The notes: generated by a model from the letters alone, not told the origin. A DNA stretch of 64,000 bases from Taudactylus pleione (GCA_031769625.1 JAUIMM010000040.1:9668001-9732000); one strand, 5' to 3'; counted from the first letter of the stretch, positions 1 through 10,780 are shown. Numbers and translations are program-made.

Positions 1-430
1 GTCAAATTTTACATACCTACCCTATATTAGTCTGAACAAATTCCCTTAATACGGAAGCATTTTAATTAGCCTTTTCTGCTTTTAGTTATAAAGGATCACT
101 ACTGGGCTCCCCAGGTCTACATTTATTATGACTTATTTTTGGAATACTATAAGTATATTAATGTTACAGCTCTATACCTGCGTGGACGGGAGCCACAGGG
201 CACGTGAACAAAGCACACCAAACAGTGCAATTATTGAATTTATTTTTAGGATGACGCAGCTCTATTCCTGCATGGACTGGAGCCACAGGGCCAGGGGCAT
301 AGCGAGGGCGGTTCCGGTCGAGCATATGCTCTGGGCACCAGAGTGAACAGGGGGCGCCATCCAGGGTACCGGAATTCGTAGGGGCTGTGTTGAATGGCGG
401 CCGCTTCTTAGTTTAACTGTTTGCTCTATA
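1..430. repeat. Dispersed repeat fragments with an internal direct repeat
   Basis: No gene seen. A roughly 36-bp segment near 170-205 (gctctata..gggagccacaggg) recurs at 260-295 with a few substitutions. The stretch around 205-245 (gaacaaagc.caccaaacagt) recurs near 6075-6115, just left of another transposon, so this is dispersed repeat DNA. From 288 the sequence begins like the left end of a CAGGGGC-type hAT element, but I cannot find its right end. Confidence 0.5.
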
Positions 431-909
431 TCCTACATAATGGATCAGAGATCTGCTTCTTTCTACCCTCCATGCTCCCTTTAGCTGCCTCCCCTCTAGT
501 CCAGATTGCCTCCCCATTGGTCCTCCCTCCTCTGTGATCATTTCCTTTCACTTCCCCTTTCCTTTCGGATTGGTTCCATTCACTTCTCTCCACTTTGATT
601 CCCTCCCCTCTCCACCCTGTGATCTACTCTTTGCCCCTCCCCTCTCCTTTCTTATTGGCTTCATACACCTCCCCTCTCCTGTTCGATATCCTCCCCTTCT
701 GCCTTCTCTCTTCATTCATTGTGCTTCAATGGACATGTGACCCATCTGAGGTAAAGTACTAAACTATATGCAACTTCAATTATAAGTTATGATATTAAAT
801 AAAAATGTTACTGATATGCTATTTAAACTAAGGAGGTGGTCCCAGGCATTACCACAAAGTGTTATTTGGAGGCTGTGAAACAGACCATTACATACTGTAA
901 TAGTGGTGG
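431..909. other. Unassigned; pyrimidine-rich stretch
   Basis: Positions 450-720 are strongly C/T-rich with repeated ccctctcc-like words and no coding signal. The rest is AT-rich with nothing recognisable. Confidence 0.4.
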
Positions 910-1906
910 TGTCACGGCTGCCGACACTTGAGACTCCTGGGAGGAGGCAGGCCTACTAGGCACAATAAACTGGGGTGGCTTTAGGAATGACCTTTTCATG
1001 AAATCTCGATAGCACGGAATAAAAGTAAATAGAAGTTATTCACAGGAGAAATATAATAGCAACGTCTCACATAAAGTCTCAACAACACTGAGGTTCACAT
1101 AAGCAATAACGAGTATGGGAGAAAAACCCCCATATAGTCTTTAAGACAGAAAAGTTTATATGGTAGGGAACCCCGAGTCCAGTATGAGGCTAACACCTCG
1201 GGATGGTATAGAGGAGCTTCACCTGGGTGGAACCCTGTAGTGATGGAGATCCGGGACAGGGTTGAGCCCTGTGATGCGATGAGGTCAGAGCAGGGTTGAG
1301 CCGTGTGATGCGGTGAGGTCGGAGCAGGGTTGAGCCCTGTGATGCAGTGAGGTCGGAGCAGGGTTGAGCCCTGTGATGCGGTGAGATCGGAGCAGGGTTG
1401 AGCCCTGTGGAGCGGTGTGGTTCTGGAACAGGGTTGAGCCCTGCGGTGTGACTAGAATCCGGAACGGGGTTGAGCTCCGCAATGCGGTGATGATAATTGT
1501 AACGGTGCAGTTGACAACTGTAACGAAGATGGATTTGATGTCCACAGGAGTGAGAGGCAACAGGCAAAGTAAATAGTGCAGCAAAAGGTGAAACCACAGC
1601 AGTGGAGCAGAAAGCAATACTTAGGCAATGGCTATGCTGAGCTCTGTAGTGCGGCTGGTAACTGGCATCAGAAGTTAAGCTGGAACATGAGCGGAGATAT
1701 AGCAAAGTCCACAGCAACCCACAGGCACAGCAGGGTTCTGGCAGGAGTCCAAGAAAGACCTGAAAGTAACGTTGCACAGACACTGAGACACAGTTAGTAA
1801 TAGGCTTTATACTAGACATCTGTGATCCATAGGAAGTTCAGAACAAGTGACCCAAATGGAATCAGGTTTGCAATAATGAGAAATCTAGGAATCCCACAAC
1901 CTGACA
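910..1906. repeat. Possible solo LTR-like repeat (TGTCACGG...CTGACA)
   Basis: The segment starts TGTCACGGC and ends CTGACA, so it has TG...CA ends with a short inverted match, as in an LTR. Its flanks (ggtgg and acacc) are not a direct duplication, and no internal region or second LTR is visible. This is a weak call. It contains the 34-bp minisatellite listed separately. Confidence 0.25.
1225..1490. repeat. 34-36 bp tandem minisatellite, about 7 units
   Basis: The word gggttgagc recurs at about 1259, 1293, 1327, 1361, 1395, 1431 and 1467, giving a period of 34 that lengthens to 36 in the last units. Units differ by a few substitutions. Long open frames through it are a by-product of the repeat. 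Confidence 0.85.
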
Positions 1907-2469
1907 ACACCTTGGAAACAGATGATCACTTTAACTCTCTATTCCCTGTATGTGAAGAACGCCAGCAAGCAGGATAGCTCCTCCAATGACCACAAAGGAA
2001 CTTTGGAAAAAGTAATCTATCTTTATGTACTGAAATAGTCGCAATCCTGACAGGTGGGTTAGTATTAGGAGGCAGATAGTGTTTTGGGGAAGAGGCTCAG
2101 AGAAAGAAAATAACATAGTATTATAGGTTAATATTAGGAGACAGATAATTTTGGGTTAAAAACTGTAATAGAGATAATTACATAGGGGTATATGTATCAA
2201 GCTTTTTTTCATAAAATTACTTAGACACTGCAGTTTCTGCATAATTTTATGAATTATCGCTATGTACTAATCGCCTAATGCAATAGATTTCATAGAAATC
2301 TCCGATAAAGTGCCAATTAGCGCTACATATAGCAGTTCCCATCATTATCAATGGGGACTACGATCTGACCCCTATATACCCCTTAGGCATGCGCAGTGTT
2401 AGCTTCCCCCGTAGAAGTCTTTCACAAGACTTCTACAAAATGCTGGGGATATAGCTCACAGCAATCACT
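1907..2469. other. Unassigned intergenic DNA
   Basis: No coding signal. A 'taggggtatatgtatcaag' word near 2185 resembles the ends of frog-type fold-back MITEs, but no matching arm was found. Confidence 0.35.
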
Positions 2470-2983
2470 GGGCCTGATTCAGAGCTGAACTCTCTGACCA
2501 GACCACTCGCTCTGAATCAGGGCCCTCCTCCCTGTAAATGGAGTGGCCTCTTGGACGCTCGCATAGCTGTGGGTTACCACCCACAGCTTATGCGAGCATC
2601 CATGATGATGACCATCGGGCTTGCGACGAGACCCTGCGGTAGGGTCTCACTGCCGCAAGCCCGGAGTGATTTTAGCTCTATCAGAGCCAAAATCACTCCC
2701 ACTGACATCACTAGTGATGTCAGTGGGGCCGGCTTTAGACAGTAGGCGTTCCCATGGGAACGCCTCCGTCTGGCAGGCACGCCCACCAAAGGGGGCATGC
2801 TGTCAATCAACATCGACAGCACGCCCCCTTTGGTGCGAGACCCAGAGCGATGGAGAGCCCGTCGCTCGCCGGGTCTCGCGCATGTGCACGACGGAGCTCC
2901 CTCTGTCGTGCGCATGCACAGTGGGGGAACATTGACCCGCTTGCGAGCATACTGCCGCTCACAAGCGGGTCTGAATGACCCCC
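2470..2983. mobile_element. Harbinger-type MITE built as a chain of hairpins (copy A)
   Basis: The left end is GGGCCTGATTCAGAGC and the inverted right end is GGGGGTCATTCAGACC, flanked on both sides by ACT (2467-2469, 2984-2986). The body is an almost continuous series of palindromes: about 2553-2600, 2618-2662, 2663-2699, 2699-2726, 2743-2764, 2785-2834, 2834-2880, 2882-2918 and 2936-2972. A second copy in the opposite orientation lies at 53211-53738 with the same hairpins in reverse order. The ends resemble those of the autonomous Harbinger element at 40002-47327, so trans-mobilisation is plausible. The 3-bp duplication is not the usual TWA of that superfamily. Confidence 0.75.
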
Positions 2984-3293
2984 ACTGTCCCTGCGAGTTT
3001 CCCTTAGTTCATAGCGGAGAAACGGATCCTTAATAATCGTGGCATCCTTAATAATCGTGGCAGTTCCATGATTATTAGTACATAAGCCCCATAGTGTGGT
3101 GGGTTAGTATTAGGAGACCTAATGATAAAGGTTTGGATGCAGGGAGAGACAGTGACATAGGGGCATATTTATTTATTATCAGGTTCTAGACCCTATAAAT
3201 ATACTGTAACTTGTTGCAGCAGTAAGAAATTAAGTAACGCCCAAATGTATTAATAATCATACGCAGGTATAGGGGCTCCAACAGGCCCCCCAT
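2984..3293. other. Unassigned spacer, includes left TSD of next element
   Basis: No gene seen. Positions 3286-3293 (CCCCCCAT) are the left target-site duplication of the hAT-like element that follows. Confidence 0.5.
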
Positions 3294-3499
3294 CAGGGGC
3301 TGGCTGGCAACTTTTAGCCTGGGGGGCAAATGCATGCAGGCGGCCCTGGCAGCGGAGTAGCGTGTAGCCAGGATGCCCAAAGAACGTGCGTGCTACGGCG
3401 GCGCCCCCCCTCAAGTGTTTCAGGGAGGAGGCGGGTCCATATGGGATTAATGTAAGGTAAAAATAAAGATTAGGAGCAGCCCCCTATCGTAGTGCCCAT

Positions 3500-4295
3500 A
3501 TGCAGTGCCCCCGTGTGCCACAGGAGAGATCACCCTTATGCAGGCCTCCAGTAGTGCCCCCAGTAGTGATCCCCCCTATGCAGTGCCCCTTGTGCCCCCA
3601 GTAGTAAGCCCCTTATATAGTGCCCCCAGTAGTGGTCCCCCCTGTGCAGTGCCCCTTGTGCCCCCAGTAGTAAGCCCCTTATATAGTGCCCCCAATAGTG
3701 GTACCCCCTATGCAGTGCCCCCAGTAGCAGTCCACCCCCCATGCAGTGCCCCCAATAGTGGTAACCCTTATGCAATGCCCCTTAAATAGTGGCCCCAGTT
3801 GTAGTCTCCCCCCTATGCAGTACCCCCAGTATTGCCCTTTATATAGAGCCCCCAGCAGTGGTCCCTCGATGCAGTGCCCCCAGTGGTAGTCCCCTCCCCC
3901 TATGTAGTGCCCCTAGTAGTCCCCTCCCCCTTTTACAGTGCCCCTAGTAGTAGTCCCCTCCCCTTGTAGTGCCCCTAGTAGTAGTCCCCCCCTTGTAGTG
4001 CCCCCAGTAGTAGTAGTACCCCCTTGTAGTGCCCCCAGTAGTAGCCCCCCTTGTAGTGCCCCCAGTAGTAGTAGTCCCCCCTTTGTAGTGCCCCCAGTAG
4101 TAGTAGTCCCCCCCCTTGTAGTGCCCCCAGTAGTAGTAGTCCCCCCTTGTAGTTCCCCCAGTAGTAGTAGTCCCCCCCTTGTAGTGCCCCCAGTAGTAAT
4201 CCACCCCCCTGGTAGTGCCCCCAGTAGTAATCCCCCCCTGGTAGTGCCCCCATAGTAATCCCCCCCTGGTAGTGCCCCCAGTAGTCCCCCCCAGT
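3500..4295. repeat. Minisatellite of 'cccccagtagtagtagtcc / cttgtagtg' units
   Basis: Degenerate units of roughly 25-36 bp combine a C-run, (AGT)n and TTGTAGTGCC. Unit length and C-run length vary strongly. Both strands are open for long distances because (AGT)n/(ACT)n and C-runs give few stops. I do not regard these frames as genes. The homologous array in the sister copy (6590-7215) has a different unit order. Confidence 0.8.
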
Positions 4296-4390
4296 AGAGA
4301 GAGACTTAATTAAAAAAAAAAACACTTACCTGAAACTCCCGCTCCTGGTCCCGACGCTTCTACCGGCTCCTCCGGCCACTTTGCATCATT

Positions 4391-4633
4391 GGAGAGACGT
4401 CGTCATGACGACGTCTCTCCCATTACCCACTGCGGGAGCCGGAAGATGGCTCCCGCAGTGGGAGCAGCAGCAGCCGATGAGAGTCTGACAGACTCTCAGC
4501 GGCTGCTGATTACAGCAAACACACAGCTGCCGGCTCCGGCGGCTGTGTGTTTGTGCTGTGTAGCGCTGACCGAACTCCATCCGGTCAGCGCTACACACGC
4601 GGTGCAGTCTTTGTCACAGTGACACAGACTGCC
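4391..4633. repeat. Chain of six consecutive hairpins in family A copy 1
   Basis: Six back-to-back palindromes: 4391-4420 (perfect 15+15), 4426-4462 (15-bp arms, 7-nt loop), 4468-4508, 4519-4550, 4558-4595 and 4602-4633. Nothing in the known hAT mechanism requires this structure. The sister copy keeps all six (7348-7603), and at least one hairpin shows a paired base change. Confidence 0.8.
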
Positions 4634-4709
4634 CGCGGCCCGCATTACGCTGCGGCCCGGGGGGCACAAGGCACCCTGCCACCCGGCCCAGCCCACCACT
4701 GCCCCCCAT

Positions 4710-5220
4710 CCCTGCAGTGTGTTAAAAGTGAAGTCATCGCTAGTGCTATCACTTCACTTCTTACAGGACCTGAGTGCCATTCTGCAAATGCACTGTCTGT
4801 TGACTGCACATATGCGAGTGGAGAATGCCGGGGAGGGACCTGTAATGCTGTGTACAATATCCATCTGCAGATGGTATTAGTTACCGGGGACAAACTCCTG
4901 AATGCTTTGCATCCCAGAGCTTGGTAAATTCAGCACTAAAGGAGCCTCCATAGAAACCTATGGGGATCCCATTTGCAATTGAAAACTGGGAGCTGCATAT
5001 CTGCTGTGGTCCCCTGTACATACATCACGGGGACACTTAATATTGTGGATACTCCCTGAAAATGGATGTTTTCAGTGGATATCCTGCAAATATTACTTTA
5101 AAAATCAGCCCCATATTGTGGTTGGTTAGTATTAGGATGCAGATAATGTTTTGGACGAGGAGGGACAATTACATATTATGATGAGCCTGTATTAGGAGGC
5201 AGACAGTTTTTGGTTGGAGA
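4710..5220. other. Unassigned spacer
   Basis: No gene seen. A short palindrome (gtgaagtcat...atcacttcac) lies near 4727-4760. Positions 5213-5220 (GTTGGAGA) are the left TSD of the next element. Confidence 0.45.
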
Positions 5221-5617
5221 CAGGGGCGTCGAGAGTGGGGCAGGTACTAATTACCCGGGCCCTGGCTTGCTGGAGGGGCCCGGTGGGGGCCCGGGTCCGA
5301 TGTTGCTCCACCCTCCTCCCTGTCAGCTGAGCATCCCAGGACACGCTGCTGTGTGCTGGGCTGAAGAGGGAGACTGCTTGCTGCTGCAGAGCAGCAGCAG
5401 TCTCCTCTGCCTGTGGGGGAGAGGGATCATTCTGATCGCAACCTCCCTGGATTTGCAGTGGGCTGAGGGGTTCACATAGCCCCCCTCCCCAGCACGCTCT
5501 GCGCCGCTTTTCGGCACTGCAACTGTGTATATTTTTTCTTAAGGGGGCGTGGCCATGCCTCCCACGATTAGGTCACGCCCCCTTCACCCAGGCCCGGCCT
5601 GGCTCTTGGCAGCCCTG
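5221..5617. mobile_element. hAT-like non-autonomous element, family B, unsplit copy
   Basis: The ends are CAGGGGCGTCGAGAG and GCTCTTGGCAGCCCTG, imperfect inverted repeats. The flanks GTTGGAGA (5213-5220) and GTTGGAGG (5618-5625) match in 7 of 8 bases. At 397 bp it has no coding content. It contains the palindrome agactgc..gcagcagcagtct and a GGGGGCGTGGCC / GGTCACGCCCCC pair near the right end. This copy gives the uninterrupted form of the element split at 6160-7898. Confidence 0.75.
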
Positions 5618-5625
5618 GTTGGAGG

Positions 5626-6159
5626 TTGGGAGAGTGACAGTGACAGCATGAAAGGTTAATGTAAGGGGGAAGTAGTCACTGAGTTGACATTAATGCTGTC
5701 TGCAGTCAAAATGTTGCCAGCATTATGTAGATGGGCCTGTGCTGTGTACTTACCCCCAGCATAGAATTTGAGAGCCATTCATTGTTGCATAAATGCTGTC
5801 TTCACTGTGTGCTTTAATGTCTTATTTGGGCTGGCCACACATCCTCTTGCGGCTGGATATCATCCTTCAGTGGCAGCGCACACATACTGTTTTGTGGGCC
5901 CCTACCGTTCCATTCCCACCAAAGGGCCATCCATGCCCATGTGTGGTACTGCCACTGTTTCTGTTTTTTACTTCAAAATTCTCCCACATGCTGGCCATGC
6001 CCCACTGGCACAGTTCAGTACAAGAGGAAGTTGGGAGCCATGGCTTCACGCTATGCACAGGGATTATATATGCACATGAACAAAGCGCACCAAACAGTAC
6101 AAACAATACAATTATTAAATTTTTTGATTGCACTCCCCCTATACACATTCACTAAGCAG
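5626..6159. other. Unassigned spacer with dispersed repeat
   Basis: No gene seen. Positions 6075-6115 repeat part of 205-245. Positions 6152-6159 (CTAAGCAG) are the left TSD of the next element. Confidence 0.45.
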
Positions 6160-6589
6160 CAGGGGCGCCGAGAGGGGGGAGGAGCGGGTACAGATTACCC
6201 GGGCCCGGGCTTCCTGAGGGGCCCGGGTCCGACGCCGCCCCCCCTCCCTCACAGCAGTCCAGCACACAGCGTGTGCTGAGCTGCAGTTGGAGACTGCTCG
6301 TGGCTGCTGAGCAGCAGCCACAGCAGTCTCCTATGCCCAGGGGCTGGCTGGCAACTTTTAGCCTGGGGGGAAAATGCATGCAGGCGGCCCTGGCAAAGGA
6401 GTAGCGTGTAGCCAGGGTGTCCGAAGAATATGCGTGCTACGGAGCCACCCCCCTCAAGTGTTCCAGGGAGGAGGCGGGTCCATATGGGATTAATGTAAGG
6501 TAAAAATAAAGATTAGGGCAGCCCCCTGTCGTAGTGCCCATATGCAGTGCACCCGTGTGCCACAGGAGAGAACACCCTTATGCAGGCCT

Positions 6590-7215
6590 CCAGTAGTGCC
6601 CCCAGTAGTAGTCCCCCCCCTTGTAGTGGCCCCAGTAGTAGTAGTCCCCCCCCTTTGTAGTGCCCCCAGTAGTAGTAGTCCCCCCCTTTGTAGTGCCCCC
6701 ATTAGTAGTAGTCCCCCCCTTGTAGTGCCCCCAGTAGTAGTAGTCCCCCTCCTGTAGTGCCCCCAGTAGTAGTCCCCCCTTGTAGTGTCCCCAGTAGTAG
6801 TAGTCCCCTCCTTGTAGTGTCCCCAGTAATAGTAGCCCCCAGTAGTAGTAGTCCCCAACCCCCCTTGTAGTGCCCCCAGTAGTAGTAGTAGTCCCCTTAT
6901 AGTGCCCCCAGTAGTAGTAGTCCCCAGTAGTAGTAGTCCCCTCCCCCTTGTAGTGCCCCCAGTAGTAGTAGTCCCCCCTTGTAGTGTCCCCAGTAGTAGT
7001 AGTCCCCCACCCCCCTTGTAGTGCCCCCAGTAGTAGTAGTAGTCTCCTTATAGTGCCCCCAGTAGTAGTAGTCCCCAGTAGTAGTAGTCCCCTCCCCCTT
7101 GTAGTGCCCCCAGTAGTAGTCACCACTTGTAGTGCCCCCAGTAGTAGTAGTCCCCCCTTGTAGTGCCCCCAGTAGTTGAATTTCTCCTACCCCCCTTGTA
7201 ATGCCCCCAGTAGTG
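6590..7215. repeat. GTAGT minisatellite of family A copy 2
   Basis: Same repeat type as 3500-4295, with different unit number and order. Higher-order duplication is visible: the segment around 6840-6960 recurs at about 7000-7115. Long frames on the minus strand here are repeat artefacts. Confidence 0.8.
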
Positions 7216-7347
7216 CCAGACCCCCCCCAGTAGACACACATAATATAAAAAACAAAATAAAAAGAACACTTACCTGAATCCCCGCTTCCGCCGCCGCCGC
7301 CATCTGCTCCTCCGTCTGTCCTCCCGGGCCGGGCCACTCTGCATTAT

Positions 7348-7603
7348 GGGAGAGACATCATATGACATCATGACGTCTCTCCCATTGCCCACTGCGGGAG
7401 CCGGAAGATGGAGCGGCTCCCACAGTGGGCGCAGCAGCAGCAGCTAATGAGAGTCTGACAGACACTCATTGGCTGCTGCTTACAACAAACACACAGCTGC
7501 CGGAGCCGGCGGCTGTGTGTTTGTCAGTGTAGCGCTGACCAAACTCCGTCCTGTCAGCGCTACACACACGGTGCAGTCTGTGTCACAGTGATACAGACTG
7601 CAC
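7348..7603. repeat. Chain of hairpins in family A copy 2
   Basis: The six hairpins of copy 1 recur in the same order, with some arms mismatched. In the third hairpin (about 7438-7478) a G-C pair of copy 1 is A-T here and an unpaired A/G position is A-T here, so pairing is kept despite sequence change. Confidence 0.75.
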
Positions 7604-7906
7604 CGGCCCGCGGCCCGCATGATGCTGCGGCCCGGGGGGCACATGGCACCCTGCCCCCCGGCCCAGCCCGCCACTGCCTATGCCTGTGCGGGGGAGCGAT
7701 CACACTGATCGCGCCCCCCCTGGCTTTGCGCCGGGCTGAGGGGGCTCAGAGCGCCCCCCTCCCTGGTGCGCTGCGCCACTTTGTGGCGCTGTAAATCTTT
7801 TTTGTTTGTTTTTTTCCGGCAAGGGGGCGTGGCCACGTCTGCCGAGATTAGGCCACGCCCCCTATTACCGGGGCCCGCCTTGGCTCTTGGCGGCCCTGCT
7901 AGGCAG

Positions 7907-9515
7907 CACAGGCACTTGTGAGTCTGGACACAGCACAGCCTATACAGCAGAGTTAAGTGAAGCATACATCAGTGTGCCTGATAAAGAAATGGCACTGAGT
8001 CTCGTCCGTGGTGCCTTATATAGAATCCAAGACCAGCAAAAAGCGGGTACCGCAAGGATGACATTTTGCCTTGAAGTGGAATCCGAGTCAGGCTGGAAAA
8101 CGTGAGCCGCTACTTGGATTGACTTGGATTCCCAATGTTCGGGCGAGTTCGGATTCCAAGGATCCGAACCTCTCAACAAAGGTTCTATTAAATATTTTAT
8201 AAAAAAAGACTGTATGATGTGATTCAGGTATGCAAGAGATGTTTTTTTTTTTACCTATGTCACAGTGTAGTTTTAAAGGCTATAAATTTTTTTTACTTCT
8301 ATTTTTTAAAAAAATGTCCATCTGTCACTTTTATTGAAGTGTTAAGTTAAATTATGCTTCTCTTTTAGTTCAAATTTACTTTTTATTCTTAACCTTTTCT
8401 TTTAATGAATAAGTCCTTGGGGCCTAGCAAGGAATGCAGCAGAGTATCAGTTAATCATTTGAAAAAGAAAAGAGAACCAAGGAGGAAAACTAAAGTATTA
8501 ATATGAGATGCCTCTAAAACATTTCTCTTTAGGCCCTAAATGCAGTCTATAAATTGGTGAATTCTTGGTTATCCAAGTACTTAATTACTTAAAACAGGAA
8601 TAATCTTACCAATTTTGAGTTAGCTTCAGAAACCTGCTGTGAACACCAATTGTTGTAAATCTCTAATAAATAATTTACATGTGTATTGTCTATAAGGCTT
8701 CATAGTAAATCTATAGAAAGCATGGGTACCATACTTGACAACATTCTGTGCCTGCAGTGCATTAGATGCAGAGGGCCAGGGGCATAACAAGAAATTACTG
8801 GTTCCCATAGCAACATTTCTAATGCTTCTAGAGAGAGCCCTCTCCACAGTGTTTGTTCATTTTATGAGCCATAGTAGTGTCCTAGGCTAATTTTGTTCCC
8901 CATAATAGTGCCCCCACTTCATATTAGGCCACATTGTAATGCCTCAATTTATCACTGTTTTAACCAGTCTACTAAATGAGTTATCACTGATAAAGCATAG
9001 ATTTCTGCATTCCCCCTAAAAGAAATTAGGTGAACTGCATTCCCTTTAACAGTGGAAAGTCTAGTTTTACAAAGATGACACTGGCACAAAAAATGAGAAA
9101 CCACATCAATAACAGTGTGCATTTCACTATTTACTTCTGACACATGATTGATTATACAGTCATTTCCAGTCAACTTTGACAACCTCACCGCTCACAATAT
9201 TGTTTTCACTAGTATTGGCCAAAGGCTGCAGCGAGCTGGCCAGCTAAACTAAGTGACAGAGCAACGGCACAAACATATGGCAGTTTAAAAGAACATAGTA
9301 CATCTGTGAAAAATAATTGTAATTAAGTGCAGCTTACTTCAAGTTCACATTTAACAAACATGATACACAAGAGCCTGTTTGCACTGGATTACAGGTGCTA
9401 CTTACCTACCCTCCAATATGACCCATTCCATTAGATTAGTTGAAAAAAGTAAAAATGTGTGAGACTCATGGGTGCACTCTTGGGTGATTAAGGGAAAAAG
9501 CTGGGCTCCATCTAT
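7907..9515. other. Unassigned AT-rich intergenic DNA
   Basis: No supportable gene. A short region near 8095-8170 (ggattc..ttcggattcc..ggatccgaacc) resembles the GGTTCGG-rich ends of hAT elements seen elsewhere in the window. A CAGGGGCATAAC word at 8778 looks like a hAT-type left end without a recognisable right end. Confidence 0.4.
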
Positions 9516-10114
9516 GGGCCTGATACAGAGCCGCTCGTAAGCGGCCGCTCGTTTGTTCCGAGCGATGTTTGCACAACTGCGCATGCGTATGGATCGTAAT
9601 ACGCATGCGCGAACCAGTCAGTGCGGCCGAAAATCGTTTGTTCACTAAATAGCGAATGCCTGCTATTTTGAGTGACAGGAGGAGGCGTATGTGGGTGGTA
9701 ACAGGGGAAGGTGCTTGAAAACGGGGAGTGGCGATCCGAACGCAGGCGTGCTTAAAGGTCAAAACGGGCGTTTTATGGGTGTGCATAATTAATACAGCAG
9801 CGTAATTGACCACGTCACTGGGTTATTTTATAGTCAGAACTGCTCACAAGATTGCGGTAGGAAAAACCAACCACAAGAATAGCGAGCAGTTCATACGCTG
9901 GTCGATGTACTCGATTAATCTAATAAATAGCAGACATGACGTAGGATGCGAGCGGCCAGGGGGCGTAGTTTTAAAACAAACGACCGCATGTTTTGTACGC
10001 TCGTTCAGACCTAGAGGCGTGAACAGACCGCAAAGAGCGAATGGTTCATTTGAATAGCCACCCCATTTTTCTGAACGAGCGAGCGCAAATAGCGTCCGGC
10101 TCTGAATGAGGTCC
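9516..10114. mobile_element. Harbinger-type MITE, 600-bp family, copy 1
   Basis: The ends are GGGCCTGATACAGAGCCG and, inverted, GGACCTCATTCAGAGCCGG, with TAT on both sides (9513-9515, 10115-10117). Subterminal hairpins are visible (gctcgtaagcggccgctcg; gcgcatgcgt...acgcatgcgc; gaactgctc...gagcagttc). Closely similar over its length to 10781-11378. It encodes no protein. Confidence 0.7.
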
Positions 10115-10370
10115 TATGTTCGTATCACAATAGCATCATAATTTATAAAAAATAACTTATTAATTCATTTAAAAATCAAAACACATAACATATCATAGTT
10201 AATTACAATTAAATAAGTGGTATGTAAAGTAAGAAAGGTGTTTGATTAAAAAGTTCCTGATAAGACCGCTGGGTCACTCACTTGTAATCTGAATAAATGT
10301 TCTGCATTGAATTAAACACAGGGTATGTATATCCGCTTACTTATTCTAAAGATTAGGTATTAAGGTGCAT

Positions 10371-10706
10371 ACACACACATCGATTTTTTGAGCGATTATC
10401 GTTAAACGATATCGTTTAACAATAATTGTTTGAAAAAATCGTTCACTTTCTGAGTCAAACGATGAACGATTATTGTTCATGCGCGTTCACGTTTGTAGTT
10501 TGTAGTTCAGTCAGACTTGTCAACTCAACGATTTTCATTAAGTTAATATGCAAAAATCGTTTGTAGTTCATAAAAATCGTTCATTACATTTAAATGAACA
10601 TAGTAAATGAACAACTTTAGTAAACGATTTTAGTTCATTTTTTCAAGATAGAAAATCGTTTACTAAAATCGTTCATTAACTAAATCATTGTGTGTGTATG
10701 CACGTT
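10371..10706. mobile_element. Fold-back MITE (GTGCATACACACA ends)
   Basis: The left end aaggtgcatacacacacat is the inverse of the right end atgtgtgtgtatgcacgtt with one mismatch. The interior is dominated by repeated cgatt/aatcg and gttca words in both orientations, so it can fold throughout. Superfamily not assigned. Confidence 0.55.
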
Positions 10707-10780
10707 TACTGTTTAGTGGAGCAGAGCTAAGTGACTGTATCATGAGTCAGTGGCAACAATTGTTGCAAACAGTTAACACT

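Larger units (their letters stand above)
3294..4701. mobile_element. hAT-like non-autonomous element, family A, copy 1
   Basis: The element starts CAGGGGCTGGCTGGC and ends GCCCACCACTG, giving imperfect terminal inverted repeats (CAGGGGCTGGC / CAGTGGTGGGC). A perfect 8-bp duplication CCCCCCAT flanks it (3286-3293, 4702-4709). An 8-bp TSD with CAG...CTG ends is the hAT signature. It has no transposase. Its modules in order are a unique left end, a GTAGT-rich minisatellite (3500-4295), and a chain of perfect hairpins (4391-4633). A second copy at 6338-7676 shares all modules. Confidence 0.8.
6338..7676. mobile_element. hAT-like family A, copy 2, nested in family B
   Basis: The ends are CAGGGGCTGGCTGGC and CAGCCCGCCACTG, with a perfect 8-bp duplication CCTATGCC at 6330-6337 and 7677-7684. 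At 1339 bp it has the same modules as the copy at 3294-4701: a shared left end, a GTAGT minisatellite and the hairpin chain. It encodes no transposase. Confidence 0.85.
6160..7898. mobile_element. hAT-like family B copy, split by a nested family A insertion
   Basis: The outer ends are CAGGGGCGCCGAGAG and CTCTTGGCGGCCCTG, with flanks CTAAGCAG (6152-6159) and CTAGGCAG (7899-7906), 7 of 8 matching. Without the nested element at 6338-7676 and one TSD copy, about 392 bp remain, close to the 397 bp of the unsplit copy at 5221-5617. Family B therefore inserted here before family A. Confidence 0.8.

Noticed and set aside
1190..1819. 209-codon minus-strand ORF
   Set aside because: Most of it translates the 34-bp minisatellite; no domain and no splice or promoter context.
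910..1906. Firm call of a solo LTR
   Set aside because: TG...CA ends exist but no direct duplication or partner LTR, so only a low-confidence entry is given.
2551..3033. Overlapping 70-115-codon ORFs
   Set aside because: They lie inside the hairpin-chain MITE and have no resemblance to any protein.
3505..4325. Long Pro/Val/Ser- or Gly/Tyr/Trp-rich ORFs on both strands
   Set aside because: Translations of the C-run/(AGT)n minisatellite; open on both strands for compositional reasons. The same applies to 6490-7337.
5768..6155. Two overlapping plus-strand ORFs of 100-120 codons
   Set aside because: No domain or splice context; the second runs into a dispersed repeat.
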